From contig DASSKO010000051.1 in assembly GCA_035690425.1 (NCBI GenBank), positions 1-27,184 on the forward strand: a stretch of 27,184 bases of DNA. Direction: 5' to 3'. Positions 6,813-14,041 of the stretch are shown piece by piece. How positions within the stretch are numbered: position 1 is the first letter of the stretch; each line of letters begins with the position of its first letter. Source of the DNA: DASSKO01 sp035690425. GTDB taxonomy: Bacteria; Actinomycetota; Actinomycetes; Propionibacteriales; Nocardioidaceae. The notes under the pieces were generated by a model. That model worked only from the letters and a program-made list of their open reading frames with translations, had not been told where the DNA came from and did no database searches. The position numbers and the translations under genes are program-made.

Positions 6813-7697
6813 GTGGACTCGCTCCTGCTCATCACCAACGCCGAGGCCGGCACCTCCGATGACGAGGCGCTGCAGTCGGCGCTCGCGGTGCTGCGCTCGG
6901 CGGCCGACGTGGAGGTCGCCCGGACGTCGAATCCGGGCGAGCTCGACGGTGTCCTGCATCGACGAGGTGGTCGCCGGATCGTGGTCGCGGGCGGTGACGG
7001 CAGCCTCCATGCCGTGGTCGCGGCGCTGCACCGGCGCAACGAGCTGAGCTCGACGACCGTGGCGCTGGTGCCGATGGGCACCGGCAACGACTTCGCCCGA
7101 GGCTCCGGCATCCCACTCGACACCGAGGAGGCTGCCCGGCTCGCAGTCACCGGCGAGGTCTACAAGGTCGACCTGCTGGTGAACTGCGTGGGCGAGGTCG
7201 TCGTCAACGCCGTACATGTGGGGATCGGCGCGGAGGCGGGACGTGCCGCGCACAAGTGGAAGAGCCGGCTCGGCAAGCTCGGCTACGCCTTCGGGGCGCT
7301 GATCGCGGGGTTCAACACCGGTGGCCTCCGGCTGCATGTCCAGGCCGACGGCGAGGTCGTGGCCGACTTCGCCCGGCCGATCATCCAGGTCGCGCTCGGC
7401 AACGGTTCGCATGTCGGCGGCGGCACCGAGCTGCTCCCCAACGCCCGGTTGGCCGACGGCAGGGCCGACCTGGTGATCAGCTACGCGACGAGCCCGTGGG
7501 CGAAGCTCGGCTACACGGTGCAGCTGCTGCGGGGGCTGCACCAGGAGCGCGACGACGTGCTCGCGCTGCGTGCCGCGTCGATCCGGATCAGCGGGCAGGA
7601 CTTCTACTGCAATGCCGACGGTGAGGTCTACGGCCCGGAGATCGACCATTCGTGGCACGTCGAGCCGCAGGTGCTGCAGATCGTGCTCCCCGACTAG
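6813..7697 (+). CDS. Diacylglycerol kinase-type lipid kinase
   Basis: A 294-residue protein of the DAGK catalytic family (DgkB/YegS-like), which uses ATP to phosphorylate diacylglycerol or a related lipid at the cytoplasmic face of the membrane. The nucleotide-binding motif VVAGGDGSLHAVVAAL is at about 56-71 and VPMGTGNDFARG at about 84-95. The C-terminal beta-rich domain ends with FYCNADGEVYGPEIDHSWHVEPQVLQIVLPD. The start is uncertain: ATG at 6798 adds five residues (MYGHA) but has only a weak ribosome site, whereas GTG at 6813 lies 6 nt after a TANNNT hexamer and suits leaderless translation. The exact lipid substrate cannot be read from the sequence. A near-copy of its last 15 bases, including the stop codon, follows at 7701-7716. 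Confidence 0.88.
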   Translation: MDSLLLITNAEAGTSDDEALQSALAVLRSAADVEVARTSNPGELDGVLHRRGGRRIVVAGGDGSLHAVVAALHRRNELSSTTVALVPMGTGNDFARGSGIPLDTEEAARLAVTGEVYKVDLLVNCVGEVVVNAVHVGIGAEAGRAAHKWKSRLGKLGYAFGALIAGFNTGGLRLHVQADGEVVADFARPIIQVALGNGSHVGGGTELLPNARLADGRADLVISYATSPWAKLGYTVQLLRGLHQERDDVLALRAASIRISGQDFYCNADGEVYGPEIDHSWHVEPQVLQIVLPD

Positions 7698-7785
7698 CGC
7701 GTGCTTCCCCGACTAGAACACCTGGGGCAGAACACCAGCACGATGGGGGTCGACTAGGGCATCATGGTCAGCGAGGTGGCCGCGA

Positions 7786-7817
7786 TGCCGGAGTCGAAGC
7801 AGGGGACGACTCCGGCA
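7786..7817 (+). terminator. Hairpin after the lipid kinase gene
   Basis: Perfect 11-bp arms (tgccggagtcg at 7786-7796, cgactccggca at 7807-7817) flank a 10-nt loop. A further partly paired gtggcc/ggccac layer lies outside. It is located between the lipid kinase stop and the DUF3151 start, and probably terminates or attenuates read-through. No T-run follows. Confidence 0.5.
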
Positions 7818-7870
7818 CCGTGGCCACGGTCGGTGTCGGCTCGGTGGATGCGGTGAGCCAGGATGGGGGC

Positions 7871-8278
7871 ATGACGCATCCGAATCTCATGCCCGAACCG
7901 CCCGCGACGCTGCTGCCCGTCGACCCTGCGGCCGGGGCGCTCGCCAACGGCCAGGATGCCGTCGAGGTCGCCCGCGCGCACCCCGAGTCGTCGCTGGCGT
8001 GGGCCACCCTGGCCGAGGCGGCCCTGTCCGCCGGCCGCGACATCGAGGGCTACGCCTACGCACGGGTCGGCTACCACCGGGCGCTCGACGCGCTCCGGCG
8101 CAACGGCTGGAAGGGACACGGACCAGTGCCGTGGTCGCACGAGCCGAACCGTGGGTTCCTGCGTGCCCTCGCGCTGCTGGCCGCGGCCGCCGACCGGATC
8201 GGCGAGACACCGGAGGCCGAGCGGTGTGCGACGTTCCTGCGCGACTCCAGCACGGAGGCGGCGGACGCGCTGAGCTGA
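7871..8278 (+). CDS. DUF3151 family protein of unknown function
   Basis: A 135-residue soluble protein, alanine-rich and helical in appearance. It starts MTHPNLMPEPPATLLP and contains HPESSLAWATLAEAAL at about 37-52, YAYARVGYHRALDALRRNGWKG at about 61-82 and PWSHEPNRGFLRALALLA at about 86-103. I recognise this as the actinobacterial DUF3151 family, a conserved neighbour of fba in mycobacteria. No catalytic motif is evident; the helical repeats resemble TPR-like proteins. The ATG at 7871 is preceded by AGGATGGGGG, a purine-rich stretch placed rather close. It converges on fba with only 20 bp between the stops. Confidence 0.85.
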   Translation: MTHPNLMPEPPATLLPVDPAAGALANGQDAVEVARAHPESSLAWATLAEAALSAGRDIEGYAYARVGYHRALDALRRNGWKGHGPVPWSHEPNRGFLRALALLAAAADRIGETPEAERCATFLRDSSTEAADALS

Positions 8279-8298
8279 GCGGGGCACAGCCGGGCGCG

Positions 8299-9330
8299 TC
8301 AGGAGACTGTGGTGCCGGCGGAGCTGAGGTTCTCGCAGGCCTGCACGACCCGGGCCGCCATCGAGGCCTCGGCTGCCTTGCCCCATGCGCGGGGGTCGTA
8401 GGACTTCTTGTCGCCGACCTCGCTGTCGACCTTGAGCACCTTGTCGTAGCCGGCGAACATGTGCCCGGCCACCGCTCGGGTGAAGGCGTACTGGGTGTCG
8501 GTGTCGACGTTCATCTTCACCACGCCGTAGTCGAGCGTCTCGCGGATCTCCTCCGGCAGCGAGCCCGAGCCACCGTGGAAGACGAGGTCGAACGGCCGCG
8601 CCCCCTCGTCCAGCCCCATCTTCTGGGCCACGGCCTGCTGCGCCTCGCGCAAGATCTCCGGGCGGAGCTGGACGTTGCCGGGCTTGTAGACCCCGTGCAC
8701 GTTGCCGAACGTCAGCGCTGCCATGTAGCGGCCGCGGTCACCGATGCCGAGCACCTCCGCGGCGCGTACGGCGTCGCCGGGGGCGGAGTAGAGCTTCTCG
8801 TCCATCTCGCCGACGATGCCGTCCTCCTCGCCGCCGACGATCCCGATCTCGATCTCGAGGATGACGTGGGCCGCCGCGGCCTGGTCGAGGAGCTCTCTGG
8901 CGATGGAGAGGTTCTCCTCCAGCTCCACGGCGGACCCGTCCCACATGTGCGACTGGAACAGCGGCTCCTGGCCGGCGGCGACCCGTTCCCGCGAGATCTC
9001 CAGCAGCGGACGGACGAAGCCGTCGAGCTTGTCCTTGGGGCAGTGGTCGGTGTGCAGCGCGACATTGACCGGGTAGTTCTTCGCCACCTCCCGGGCGTAG
9101 GCGGCGAACGCCACCGATCCGGCGACCATGTCCTTGACCGTCGACCCCGACAGGTAGTCCGCACCGCCGGTCGACACCTGCACGATGCCGTCGCTGCCCG
9201 CCTCGGCGAAGCCGCGCAGCGCCGCATGCAGGGTCTGGGACGACGTGACGTTGATGGCGGGGTAGGCGAAGTGCTCACGCTTTGCCTTGTCGAGCATCTC
9301 GGCGTAGATCTGCGGGCTGGCGATCGGCAT
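8299..9330 (-). CDS. fba: Class II fructose-bisphosphate aldolase
   Basis: A 343-residue zinc-dependent aldolase that reversibly cleaves fructose 1,6-bisphosphate to DHAP and glyceraldehyde 3-phosphate in glycolysis and gluconeogenesis. ALHTDHCPKDKLDG at about 91-104 contains the catalytic Asp95 and zinc ligand His96. EIEIGIVGGEEDG follows near 175-187 and bears the further acidic metal-site residues. Zinc ligands are also expected in GNVHGVYKPGN and VFHGGSGS. VVKMNVDTDTQYAFT is in the phosphate-binding C-terminal region. The ATG start has CAGGAG 7 nt upstream. Full family length. It stands alone in its transcription direction between DUF3151 and the FAD oxidoreductase. Confidence 0.96.
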   Translation of the reverse strand: MPIASPQIYAEMLDKAKREHFAYPAINVTSSQTLHAALRGFAEAGSDGIVQVSTGGADYLSGSTVKDMVAGSVAFAAYAREVAKNYPVNVALHTDHCPKDKLDGFVRPLLEISRERVAAGQEPLFQSHMWDGSAVELEENLSIARELLDQAAAAHVILEIEIGIVGGEEDGIVGEMDEKLYSAPGDAVRAAEVLGIGDRGRYMAALTFGNVHGVYKPGNVQLRPEILREAQQAVAQKMGLDEGARPFDLVFHGGSGSLPEEIRETLDYGVVKMNVDTDTQYAFTRAVAGHMFAGYDKVLKVDSEVGDKKSYDPRAWGKAAEASMAARVVQACENLSSAGTTVS

Positions 9331-9365
9331 CGAAGACTCCTGAGCGAGTGCGTGCTGTCCTGGGA

Positions 9366-9383
9366 ACTGTCAGGCAGACAGTA
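9366..9383 (-). promoter_or_regulatory. Candidate fba promoter with overlapping small inverted repeat
   Basis: On the minus strand TACTGT (9378-9383) fits a -10 hexamer about 45-50 nt before the fba ATG. The same bases belong to an inverted repeat ACTGTC-N5-GACAGT at 9366-9382, which could be an operator. Neither is more than suggestive. Confidence 0.35.
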
Positions 9384-9451
9384 TTGCCCGCCGTCGCGAG
9401 CACCGTCGATGCCCCGCCACGACGCACCGACGCGCGGCCGTGGCGACCGGC

Positions 9452-10813
9452 TCAGACCGAGCCCGCGACCTTCCAGGCCGCCACCTGCACGGGGTCCCAG
9501 ACGCTGGAGAACGGCGGCGCGTAGGCCAGGTCGGTCATCGCCAGCTCGGCCACGGTCATCTGCTGCCACAGCGCCATCGCGCACACGTCGATGCGTTTGG
9601 CCGCTCCCCTGCCCCCGACGATCTCGGCACCGAGCAACCGGCCCGTGCCGCACTCGGCCACGAGCAGCACATGCATCGGCTCGCTGCCCGGCATGTAGCC
9701 GGCGATCGTCGTGGTCTCGACCGTCTCCGACACCGTCTGGAACCCCGCAGCGGCGGCCTGTCCCCGGGTCAGCCCGGTGCGGGCGACCTCGAGGTCACCG
9801 ACCCGCGTGATCGCCGTACCCACGGCTCCGGGGAACCTCGCCCAGCCGGTGGTGTCGCCGCCGGTGACGTTGATGCCGATCACCCGGCCCTGCTTGTTGG
9901 CATGGGTGCCGAGCGGCAGATGGCGGTGCTGGCGGCTCACCCGGTGCCAGACCTCCACGCAGTCGCCGCCGGCCCACACCCCCTCGGCCACGGCCATCCG
10001 GTCGTCGGTGCGGATGCCGCCGCTGGCGCCCGTGGGCAGGCCGGCCCGGGTGGCGATCTCGGCTGCCGGCGCCACGCCGATGCCGAGCACCACCAGATCC
10101 GCCGGGTACGTCGCACCGCCGGCGACGACGCCCGTCACCCAGCCGTCGGCACCGGAGTCGAAACCGGTCGCCTCGGCTCCGCAGACCACCTGGGCACCGA
10201 GCCGGTTCAGCGCAGCGCGGATGTGGGCGCCCATCCTCGAGTCGAGCGAGGTCATCGGCTCCGGACCGCGCTGCACGACGGTGACGTCGAGCCCGCGGGC
10301 GCACAACGCCTCCGCCATCTCCACGCCGATGTAGCCGGCACCCACCACCACCGCCCGCTGCACCTCACGGGCACCGCAGAGCACGTCGAGCACCCGCTGG
10401 CCCTCGTCGAGGTTCTGCACCCCCAGCACGCCGTCGGCGTCAACACCCGGCAGGTCGGGGCGGATCGGGCGGGCGCCGGTGCCGATCACCAGGTCGTCGA
10501 AGTCCAGCCACTCCGGCGCGCTGCCGCGCAGCACCTGCACCCGCTGCCGGTCGAGGTCGATCTCGGTCGCCGTGACGCCGAGTCGGACGTCGATGCCGCG
10601 GGCGCGGTGCTCCTTTGCCGTACGCGCCACCAGGTTGTCGGCGCGCTCGACGTCTCCGGCGATCCAGTACGGGATGCCGCAGGCCGAGTACGACGTCCAG
10701 TGCCCGCGCTCGACCACCACGGTGTCCAGGGGGTAGGTGGCGCGACGCAGTGCCTGCGAGGCCGCGGACATGCCGGCGGCGTCGCCACCGATGACCAGCA
10801 ACCTTCGCCCCAC
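9452..10813 (-). CDS. FAD-dependent pyridine nucleotide-disulfide oxidoreductase, CoA-disulfide reductase-like
   Basis: A 453-residue flavoenzyme of the CoA-disulfide reductase / NADH oxidase family. The FAD-binding Rossmann motif is near the N-terminus (VIGGDAAGMSAAS, residues 7-19). SACGIPYW places a single redox cysteine at Cys45, the position used by CoA-disulfide reductases and NADH oxidases. The second FAD motif LVIGTGARP is at about 108-116, and the NAD(P)H motif VVVGAGYIGVEMAEAL at about 155-170. GIGVAPAAEIA and GGDCVEV mark the distal FAD site. The C-terminal dimerisation domain runs from about residue 320. The start is GTG at 10811-10813, 14 nt after the SpoU gene stop, so it is probably the last gene of the pyrE-led run. 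Low-molecular-weight thiol or persulfide reduction is inferred. Confidence 0.85.
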   Translation of the reverse strand: MGRRLLVIGGDAAGMSAASQALRRATYPLDTVVVERGHWTSYSACGIPYWIAGDVERADNLVARTAKEHRARGIDVRLGVTATEIDLDRQRVQVLRGSAPEWLDFDDLVIGTGARPIRPDLPGVDADGVLGVQNLDEGQRVLDVLCGAREVQRAVVVGAGYIGVEMAEALCARGLDVTVVQRGPEPMTSLDSRMGAHIRAALNRLGAQVVCGAEATGFDSGADGWVTGVVAGGATYPADLVVLGIGVAPAAEIATRAGLPTGASGGIRTDDRMAVAEGVWAGGDCVEVWHRVSRQHRHLPLGTHANKQGRVIGINVTGGDTTGWARFPGAVGTAITRVGDLEVARTGLTRGQAAAAGFQTVSETVETTTIAGYMPGSEPMHVLLVAECGTGRLLGAEIVGGRGAAKRIDVCAMALWQQMTVAELAMTDLAYAPPFSSVWDPVQVAAWKVAGSV

Positions 10814-10827
10814 GCCCCGACCCTAGA

Positions 10828-11472
10828 TCAGTCCGCGCAGGGGGTGGCGTGGGAGCGGACCCAGGCGTGCATGGCGATCGCGGCCGCCGCCGAGGCGTTG
10901 ATCGACCGGGTCGACCCGAAGTGCGCGATCGACAACGTCGACCCGCACAGCCCACGGGCGGCGTCGGACAGACCCGGGCCTTCCTGCCCGAACAGCAGCA
11001 TGCACGAGCGGGGCAGCCGAGCGCTTTCCAGCGGCACCGACCCTGGCAGGTTGTCGATGCCGAACGTCGGCACCCCCGCCTCCTGCGCCCAGCCGGCCAA
11101 CTCCGCCAGCGAGGAGTGGTGCCGGATGTGCTGGTAGCGATCGGTCACCATCGCGCCACGGCGGTTCCACCTGCGCCGCCCCACGATGTGCACCTCGGCC
11201 GCGAGGAACGCGTTCGCCGTACGCACGATCGAGCCGATGTTGAAGTCGTGCTGCCAGTTCTCGATCGCGACGTGGAACGGATGGCGTCGCTGATCCAGGT
11301 CGGCCACGATCGCGTCCAGCCGCCAGTAGCGGTAGCGGTCGGCGACGTTGCGCCGGTCACCCTCCGCGAGCAACGCCGGATCCAGCCGGTCGTCGGACGG
11401 CCACGGCTGCGGGTGCGGCCCGACTCCCACCTCGACGCCGGGTACGGCGTACCCCTCCGACGGCTCCATCAT
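10828..11472 (-). CDS. SpoU (TrmH) family RNA 2'-O-methyltransferase
   Basis: A 214-residue SPOUT-class methyltransferase expected to put a methyl group from SAM on a ribose 2'-OH of tRNA or rRNA. Motif 1 is NIGSIVRTANAF near residue 78. Motif 2 is MLLFGQEGPGLS at about 158-169. Motif 3, the trefoil-knot SAM site, is SIAHFGSTRSINASAAAAIA near 182-201. The first ATG (11470-11472) overlaps the DedA stop by one base (TGATG); a second ATG follows immediately. The frame extends upstream inside the DedA gene, but that part is shadow. A methyltransferase of this class lies near pyrE in mycobacteria too. The modified nucleotide is not predictable from sequence. Confidence 0.88.
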   Translation of the reverse strand: MMEPSEGYAVPGVEVGVGPHPQPWPSDDRLDPALLAEGDRRNVADRYRYWRLDAIVADLDQRRHPFHVAIENWQHDFNIGSIVRTANAFLAAEVHIVGRRRWNRRGAMVTDRYQHIRHHSSLAELAGWAQEAGVPTFGIDNLPGSVPLESARLPRSCMLLFGQEGPGLSDAARGLCGSTLSIAHFGSTRSINASAAAAIAMHAWVRSHATPCAD

Positions 11473-12170
11473 CAGCCGGGCTGTCGATCCCGCCAGCGCC
11501 GGAACAGCCGTGAGCCGACGAAGTAGGCCACCGCGACCAGCACCGCGATGATCACCAGGTTGGACACCGGCGACACCCAGGCCTCGACCTGGTGCCAGTT
11601 CTCGCCGAGCGTGTAGCCGGCCAGCACGAAGATGGTGTTCCAGATCAGGCTGCCGGCCGTCGTCAGCAGCAGGAACCGCAGCAGTGGCATCCGTTCGATG
11701 CCCGCCGGGATCGAGATGAAGCTGCGGAAGATCGGCACCATCCGGCCGAAGAAGACGGCCTTGCCGCCGTGCCGGGCGAACCACTCCTCCGACTTGGTGA
11801 CGTCGTCGAGCTTGACCAGCGGCAGGCGTACGGCGATCAGCCGCATCCGCCGAGCCCCCAGCAGGGCCCCCAGCCAGTACAGCACCAGGGCGCCCACCAC
11901 GGAGCCGAGCGTGGTCCAGAAGATCGCACCGCCGAGGGTGAAGTCACCCTGACTCGCGGTGAAGCCGGCGGCCGGCAGGATGACCTCGCTCGGCAGCGGC
12001 GGGAAGAGGTTCTCCAGCGCGATCGCGACACCGGCGCCCGGGCCACCGAGGGTCTCCATCAGGTCGACGGCCCAGCCGGCGATGCCGCCGAGCTCCTCGG
12101 AGTCGGTCGATGTCCCCGCCGCGGCGGACGCCGCCACGGACACCGCCACCGGCACTGCGGCCCAGGTCAC
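11472..12170 (-). CDS. DedA family membrane protein
   Basis: A 232-residue integral membrane protein of the DedA (VTT/SNARE-associated) family, implicated in lipid carrier recycling and membrane homeostasis. A hydrophobic N-terminal segment resembling a signal anchor is at about 2-18. The family signature ENLFPPLPSEVILPAAGF is at about 53-70. The second signature GRMVPIFRSFISIPAGIERM, with the conserved arginines, is at about 142-161. Membrane segments lie near 80-105, 165-185 and 200-222. The start is GTG at 12168-12170, overlapping the pyrE stop by 4 nt (GTGA), so translation is coupled to pyrE. Substrate unknown, though other DedA proteins transport undecaprenyl phosphate or phospholipids. 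Confidence 0.9.
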   Translation of the reverse strand: MTWAAVPVAVSVAASAAAGTSTDSEELGGIAGWAVDLMETLGGPGAGVAIALENLFPPLPSEVILPAAGFTASQGDFTLGGAIFWTTLGSVVGALVLYWLGALLGARRMRLIAVRLPLVKLDDVTKSEEWFARHGGKAVFFGRMVPIFRSFISIPAGIERMPLLRFLLLTTAGSLIWNTIFVLAGYTLGENWHQVEAWVSPVSNLVIIAVLVAVAYFVGSRLFRRWRDRQPG

Positions 12171-12697
12171 AGACCCAGCTCCGCGAGCCCGACGGCGCAG
12201 CGGTACGGCACGCCGGCGGCCTCGACCGACTCGCGAGCCCCGGTGTCGCGGTCGACGATCACTGCGACCGCCACCACCTCGGCGCCGGCCTCGCGCAGCG
12301 CGGCGACCGCGGTCAGCACCGACCCGCCGGTCGTGGAGGTGTCCTCGACGGCGAGCACCCGCCGGCCAGCCACGTCGGGGCCCTCGATCCTGCGCTGTAG
12401 ACCGTGCGTCTTCTCGGCCTTACGGACCACGAAGGCGTCCAGCGCCGGGCCGTCGGCGTGCAGCATGGACAGCGCGACCGGGTCGGCGCCCATCGTCAGC
12501 CCGCCGACGGCGTCGTACTCCAGGTCGGCCGTCAGCTCACGCATCACCCGGCCGACCAGCGGCGCCGCCTCGGCGTCGAGCGTCACCCGCCGCAGGTCGA
12601 CGTAGTAGTCGGCCTCGGCTCCGGAGGACAGGACCACGGTGCCGCGCACGACGGCCTTGTCCTGGATGTGGCGCAGCAGCGCGTCCCGGTCGCTCAT
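12167..12697 (-). CDS. pyrE: Orotate phosphoribosyltransferase
   Basis: A 176-residue enzyme that transfers the phosphoribosyl group of PRPP to orotate, giving OMP, the fifth step of pyrimidine synthesis. The PRPP-binding motif RVLAVEDTSTTGGS is at about 113-126. The flexible catalytic loop VVRKAEKTHG with its lysines is at about 90-99. GLTMGADPVALSM is at about 66-78. Length fits the short actinobacterial form. The ATG is at 12695-12697. No ribosome binding site is visible, but TAGAGT sits 8 nt upstream, which suggests a leaderless transcript. It heads a run of four minus-strand genes (DedA, SpoU, FAD oxidoreductase), the first three overlapping. Confidence 0.93.
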   Translation of the reverse strand: MSDRDALLRHIQDKAVVRGTVVLSSGAEADYYVDLRRVTLDAEAAPLVGRVMRELTADLEYDAVGGLTMGADPVALSMLHADGPALDAFVVRKAEKTHGLQRRIEGPDVAGRRVLAVEDTSTTGGSVLTAVAALREAGAEVVAVAVIVDRDTGARESVEAAGVPYRCAVGLAELGL

Positions 12698-12705
12698 AAG
12701 GGCGG

Positions 12706-12711
12706 ACTCTA
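12706..12711 (-). promoter_or_regulatory. Candidate -10 for leaderless pyrE operon transcript
   Basis: On the minus strand TAGAGT matches TANNNT and ends 8 nt before the pyrE ATG. Since no Shine-Dalgarno sequence lies in that gap, a transcript beginning at or next to the ATG is the simplest reading. No obvious -35 is present at standard spacing. Confidence 0.45.
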
Positions 12712-12787
12712 CTTGTTGGCGGGCGGGCGCCCCGGAGTCGGCACAAACCAGGTGACCCGTAGCCGCTCACCCTGCTAGGAAGGCGCC

Positions 12788-14026
12788 ATGACGCTGCCTA
12801 TCCGTCCCGTCTCGGTGGACGAGTACGACGCATTCGCCCGGGTGATCGAGCATGCGTTCGCCGGGCCACCCGATCCGGACGAGGTACACGCGGTCGAGCG
12901 CGACCTGCTGGAGTTCGACCGCACGCTGGCGGCCTTCGACGGCGACGAGCCGGTCGCCACCGCGGCGGCGTACTCGTTCCGGATGACCGTGCCCGGCGGC
13001 ACCGCCCTGCCGACCGCAGGCGTCACCTGGGTCGGCGTGCTGCCCACCCACCGCAGGCGGGGTCTGCTGACCCGGCTGATGCGCCGCCAGCTCGACGACA
13101 TCCGTGCCGCGGGCCGCGAACCGATCGCAGCACTGTGGGCGTCGGAGTCACCGATCTACGGGCGATACGGCTACGGCCTGGCCAGCTCAGCGATGACGAT
13201 GGCGGTGCCGCACGGCCACCACCGGCTGCACGACGTGCCGGGCACGGCCGACCTGCGGGCGCGGCTGGTCGACACCGGCAAGTCGGTCGACCTCGTGCAA
13301 CCGGTCTACGACCGGCAGGTGATGCGACGCCCCGGCATGCTGGCGTTGGAGACCGACACCTGGCGCAACGCCCGGATCTTCGACCCGGAGAGCCGGCGTG
13401 ACGGCGCCTCACCGCTGCGCACGCTGCTGGTCGAGGACACCGCCGGCCGGCTGCGGGGCTACGCCCGTTACGCCACCAAGCAGAGCTGGGACCGGTCGGG
13501 CCCGGCGGGCACCGCGGTCGTGCACGAGCTGGAGGCGCTCGACCCGGCGGCGGCCGCGGCGGCCTGGCGTTACCTGCTGAACCTCGACCTGATCACGACC
13601 ACCCGGATGCGTAACCGACCGACCGACGACCCGCTGCGCTACCTGCTCGTCGACCCGCGGCGGGCGCAGCCGGAGCTGGGGGACGCGCTGTACGTCCGCG
13701 TCGTCGACGTCGTGACGGCGCTGCGGGCACGCACGTACGCCGTACCCGTCGAGTCCGTCATCGAGGTCGCGGACCCGTTCTGCCCGTGGAACGCCGGCCG
13801 CTGGCGGTTGACGGCCTACGAAGCAGAGGTCGAGTGCGAGCGCACCGACGCTCCGGCCGACATCAGCCTCGACGTACGAGAGCTCGGCGCGTGCTACCTC
13901 GGCGGCACGTCGCTGCACGCGCTGGCCGACGCCGGCCTCGTCACCGAGCACACGCCGGGCACGGTGAGCCGCCTCTCGGCGGCCTTCCGGCACGAGCCGG
14001 CGCCGTGGTGCCCGTTCGTCTTCTGA
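12788..14026 (+). CDS. Eis-like GNAT family N-acetyltransferase
   Basis: A 412-residue protein of the Eis (enhanced intracellular survival) family, which acetylates amines with acetyl-CoA. The N-terminal GNAT domain has the acetyl-CoA pyrophosphate loop VGVLPTHRRRGLL at about 82-94. SPIYGRYGYG at about 121-130 contains the Tyr (about 124) that corresponds to the general acid of Eis. A second GNAT-like domain and an SCP2-like C-terminal domain follow. The protein ends in PWCPFVF; in Eis the terminal Phe carboxylate acts as general base. The ATG is preceded by AGGAAGG. It is divergent from pyrE with a 90-bp gap and is followed 15 bp later by the aminotransferase. Substrate unknown: aminoglycosides and protein lysines are acetylated by Eis homologues. 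Confidence 0.87.
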   Translation: MTLPIRPVSVDEYDAFARVIEHAFAGPPDPDEVHAVERDLLEFDRTLAAFDGDEPVATAAAYSFRMTVPGGTALPTAGVTWVGVLPTHRRRGLLTRLMRRQLDDIRAAGREPIAALWASESPIYGRYGYGLASSAMTMAVPHGHHRLHDVPGTADLRARLVDTGKSVDLVQPVYDRQVMRRPGMLALETDTWRNARIFDPESRRDGASPLRTLLVEDTAGRLRGYARYATKQSWDRSGPAGTAVVHELEALDPAAAAAAWRYLLNLDLITTTRMRNRPTDDPLRYLLVDPRRAQPELGDALYVRVVDVVTALRARTYAVPVESVIEVADPFCPWNAGRWRLTAYEAEVECERTDAPADISLDVRELGACYLGGTSLHALADAGLVTEHTPGTVSRLSAAFRHEPAPWCPFVF

Positions 14027-14041
14027 CCGTAGGGTCGCCGG

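Noticed and set aside
6651..7658. Upstream extension of the purA frame
   Set aside because: It is antisense to the lipid kinase gene, and the family N-terminus (MPAIVLVGVQFGDEGKGK) starts at 6650 behind a good ribosome site.
7701..7870. Possible small coding region between the lipid kinase and DUF3151
   Set aside because: The only frames are short and lack ribosome sites; the region is better explained by the duplicated gene end and the hairpin.
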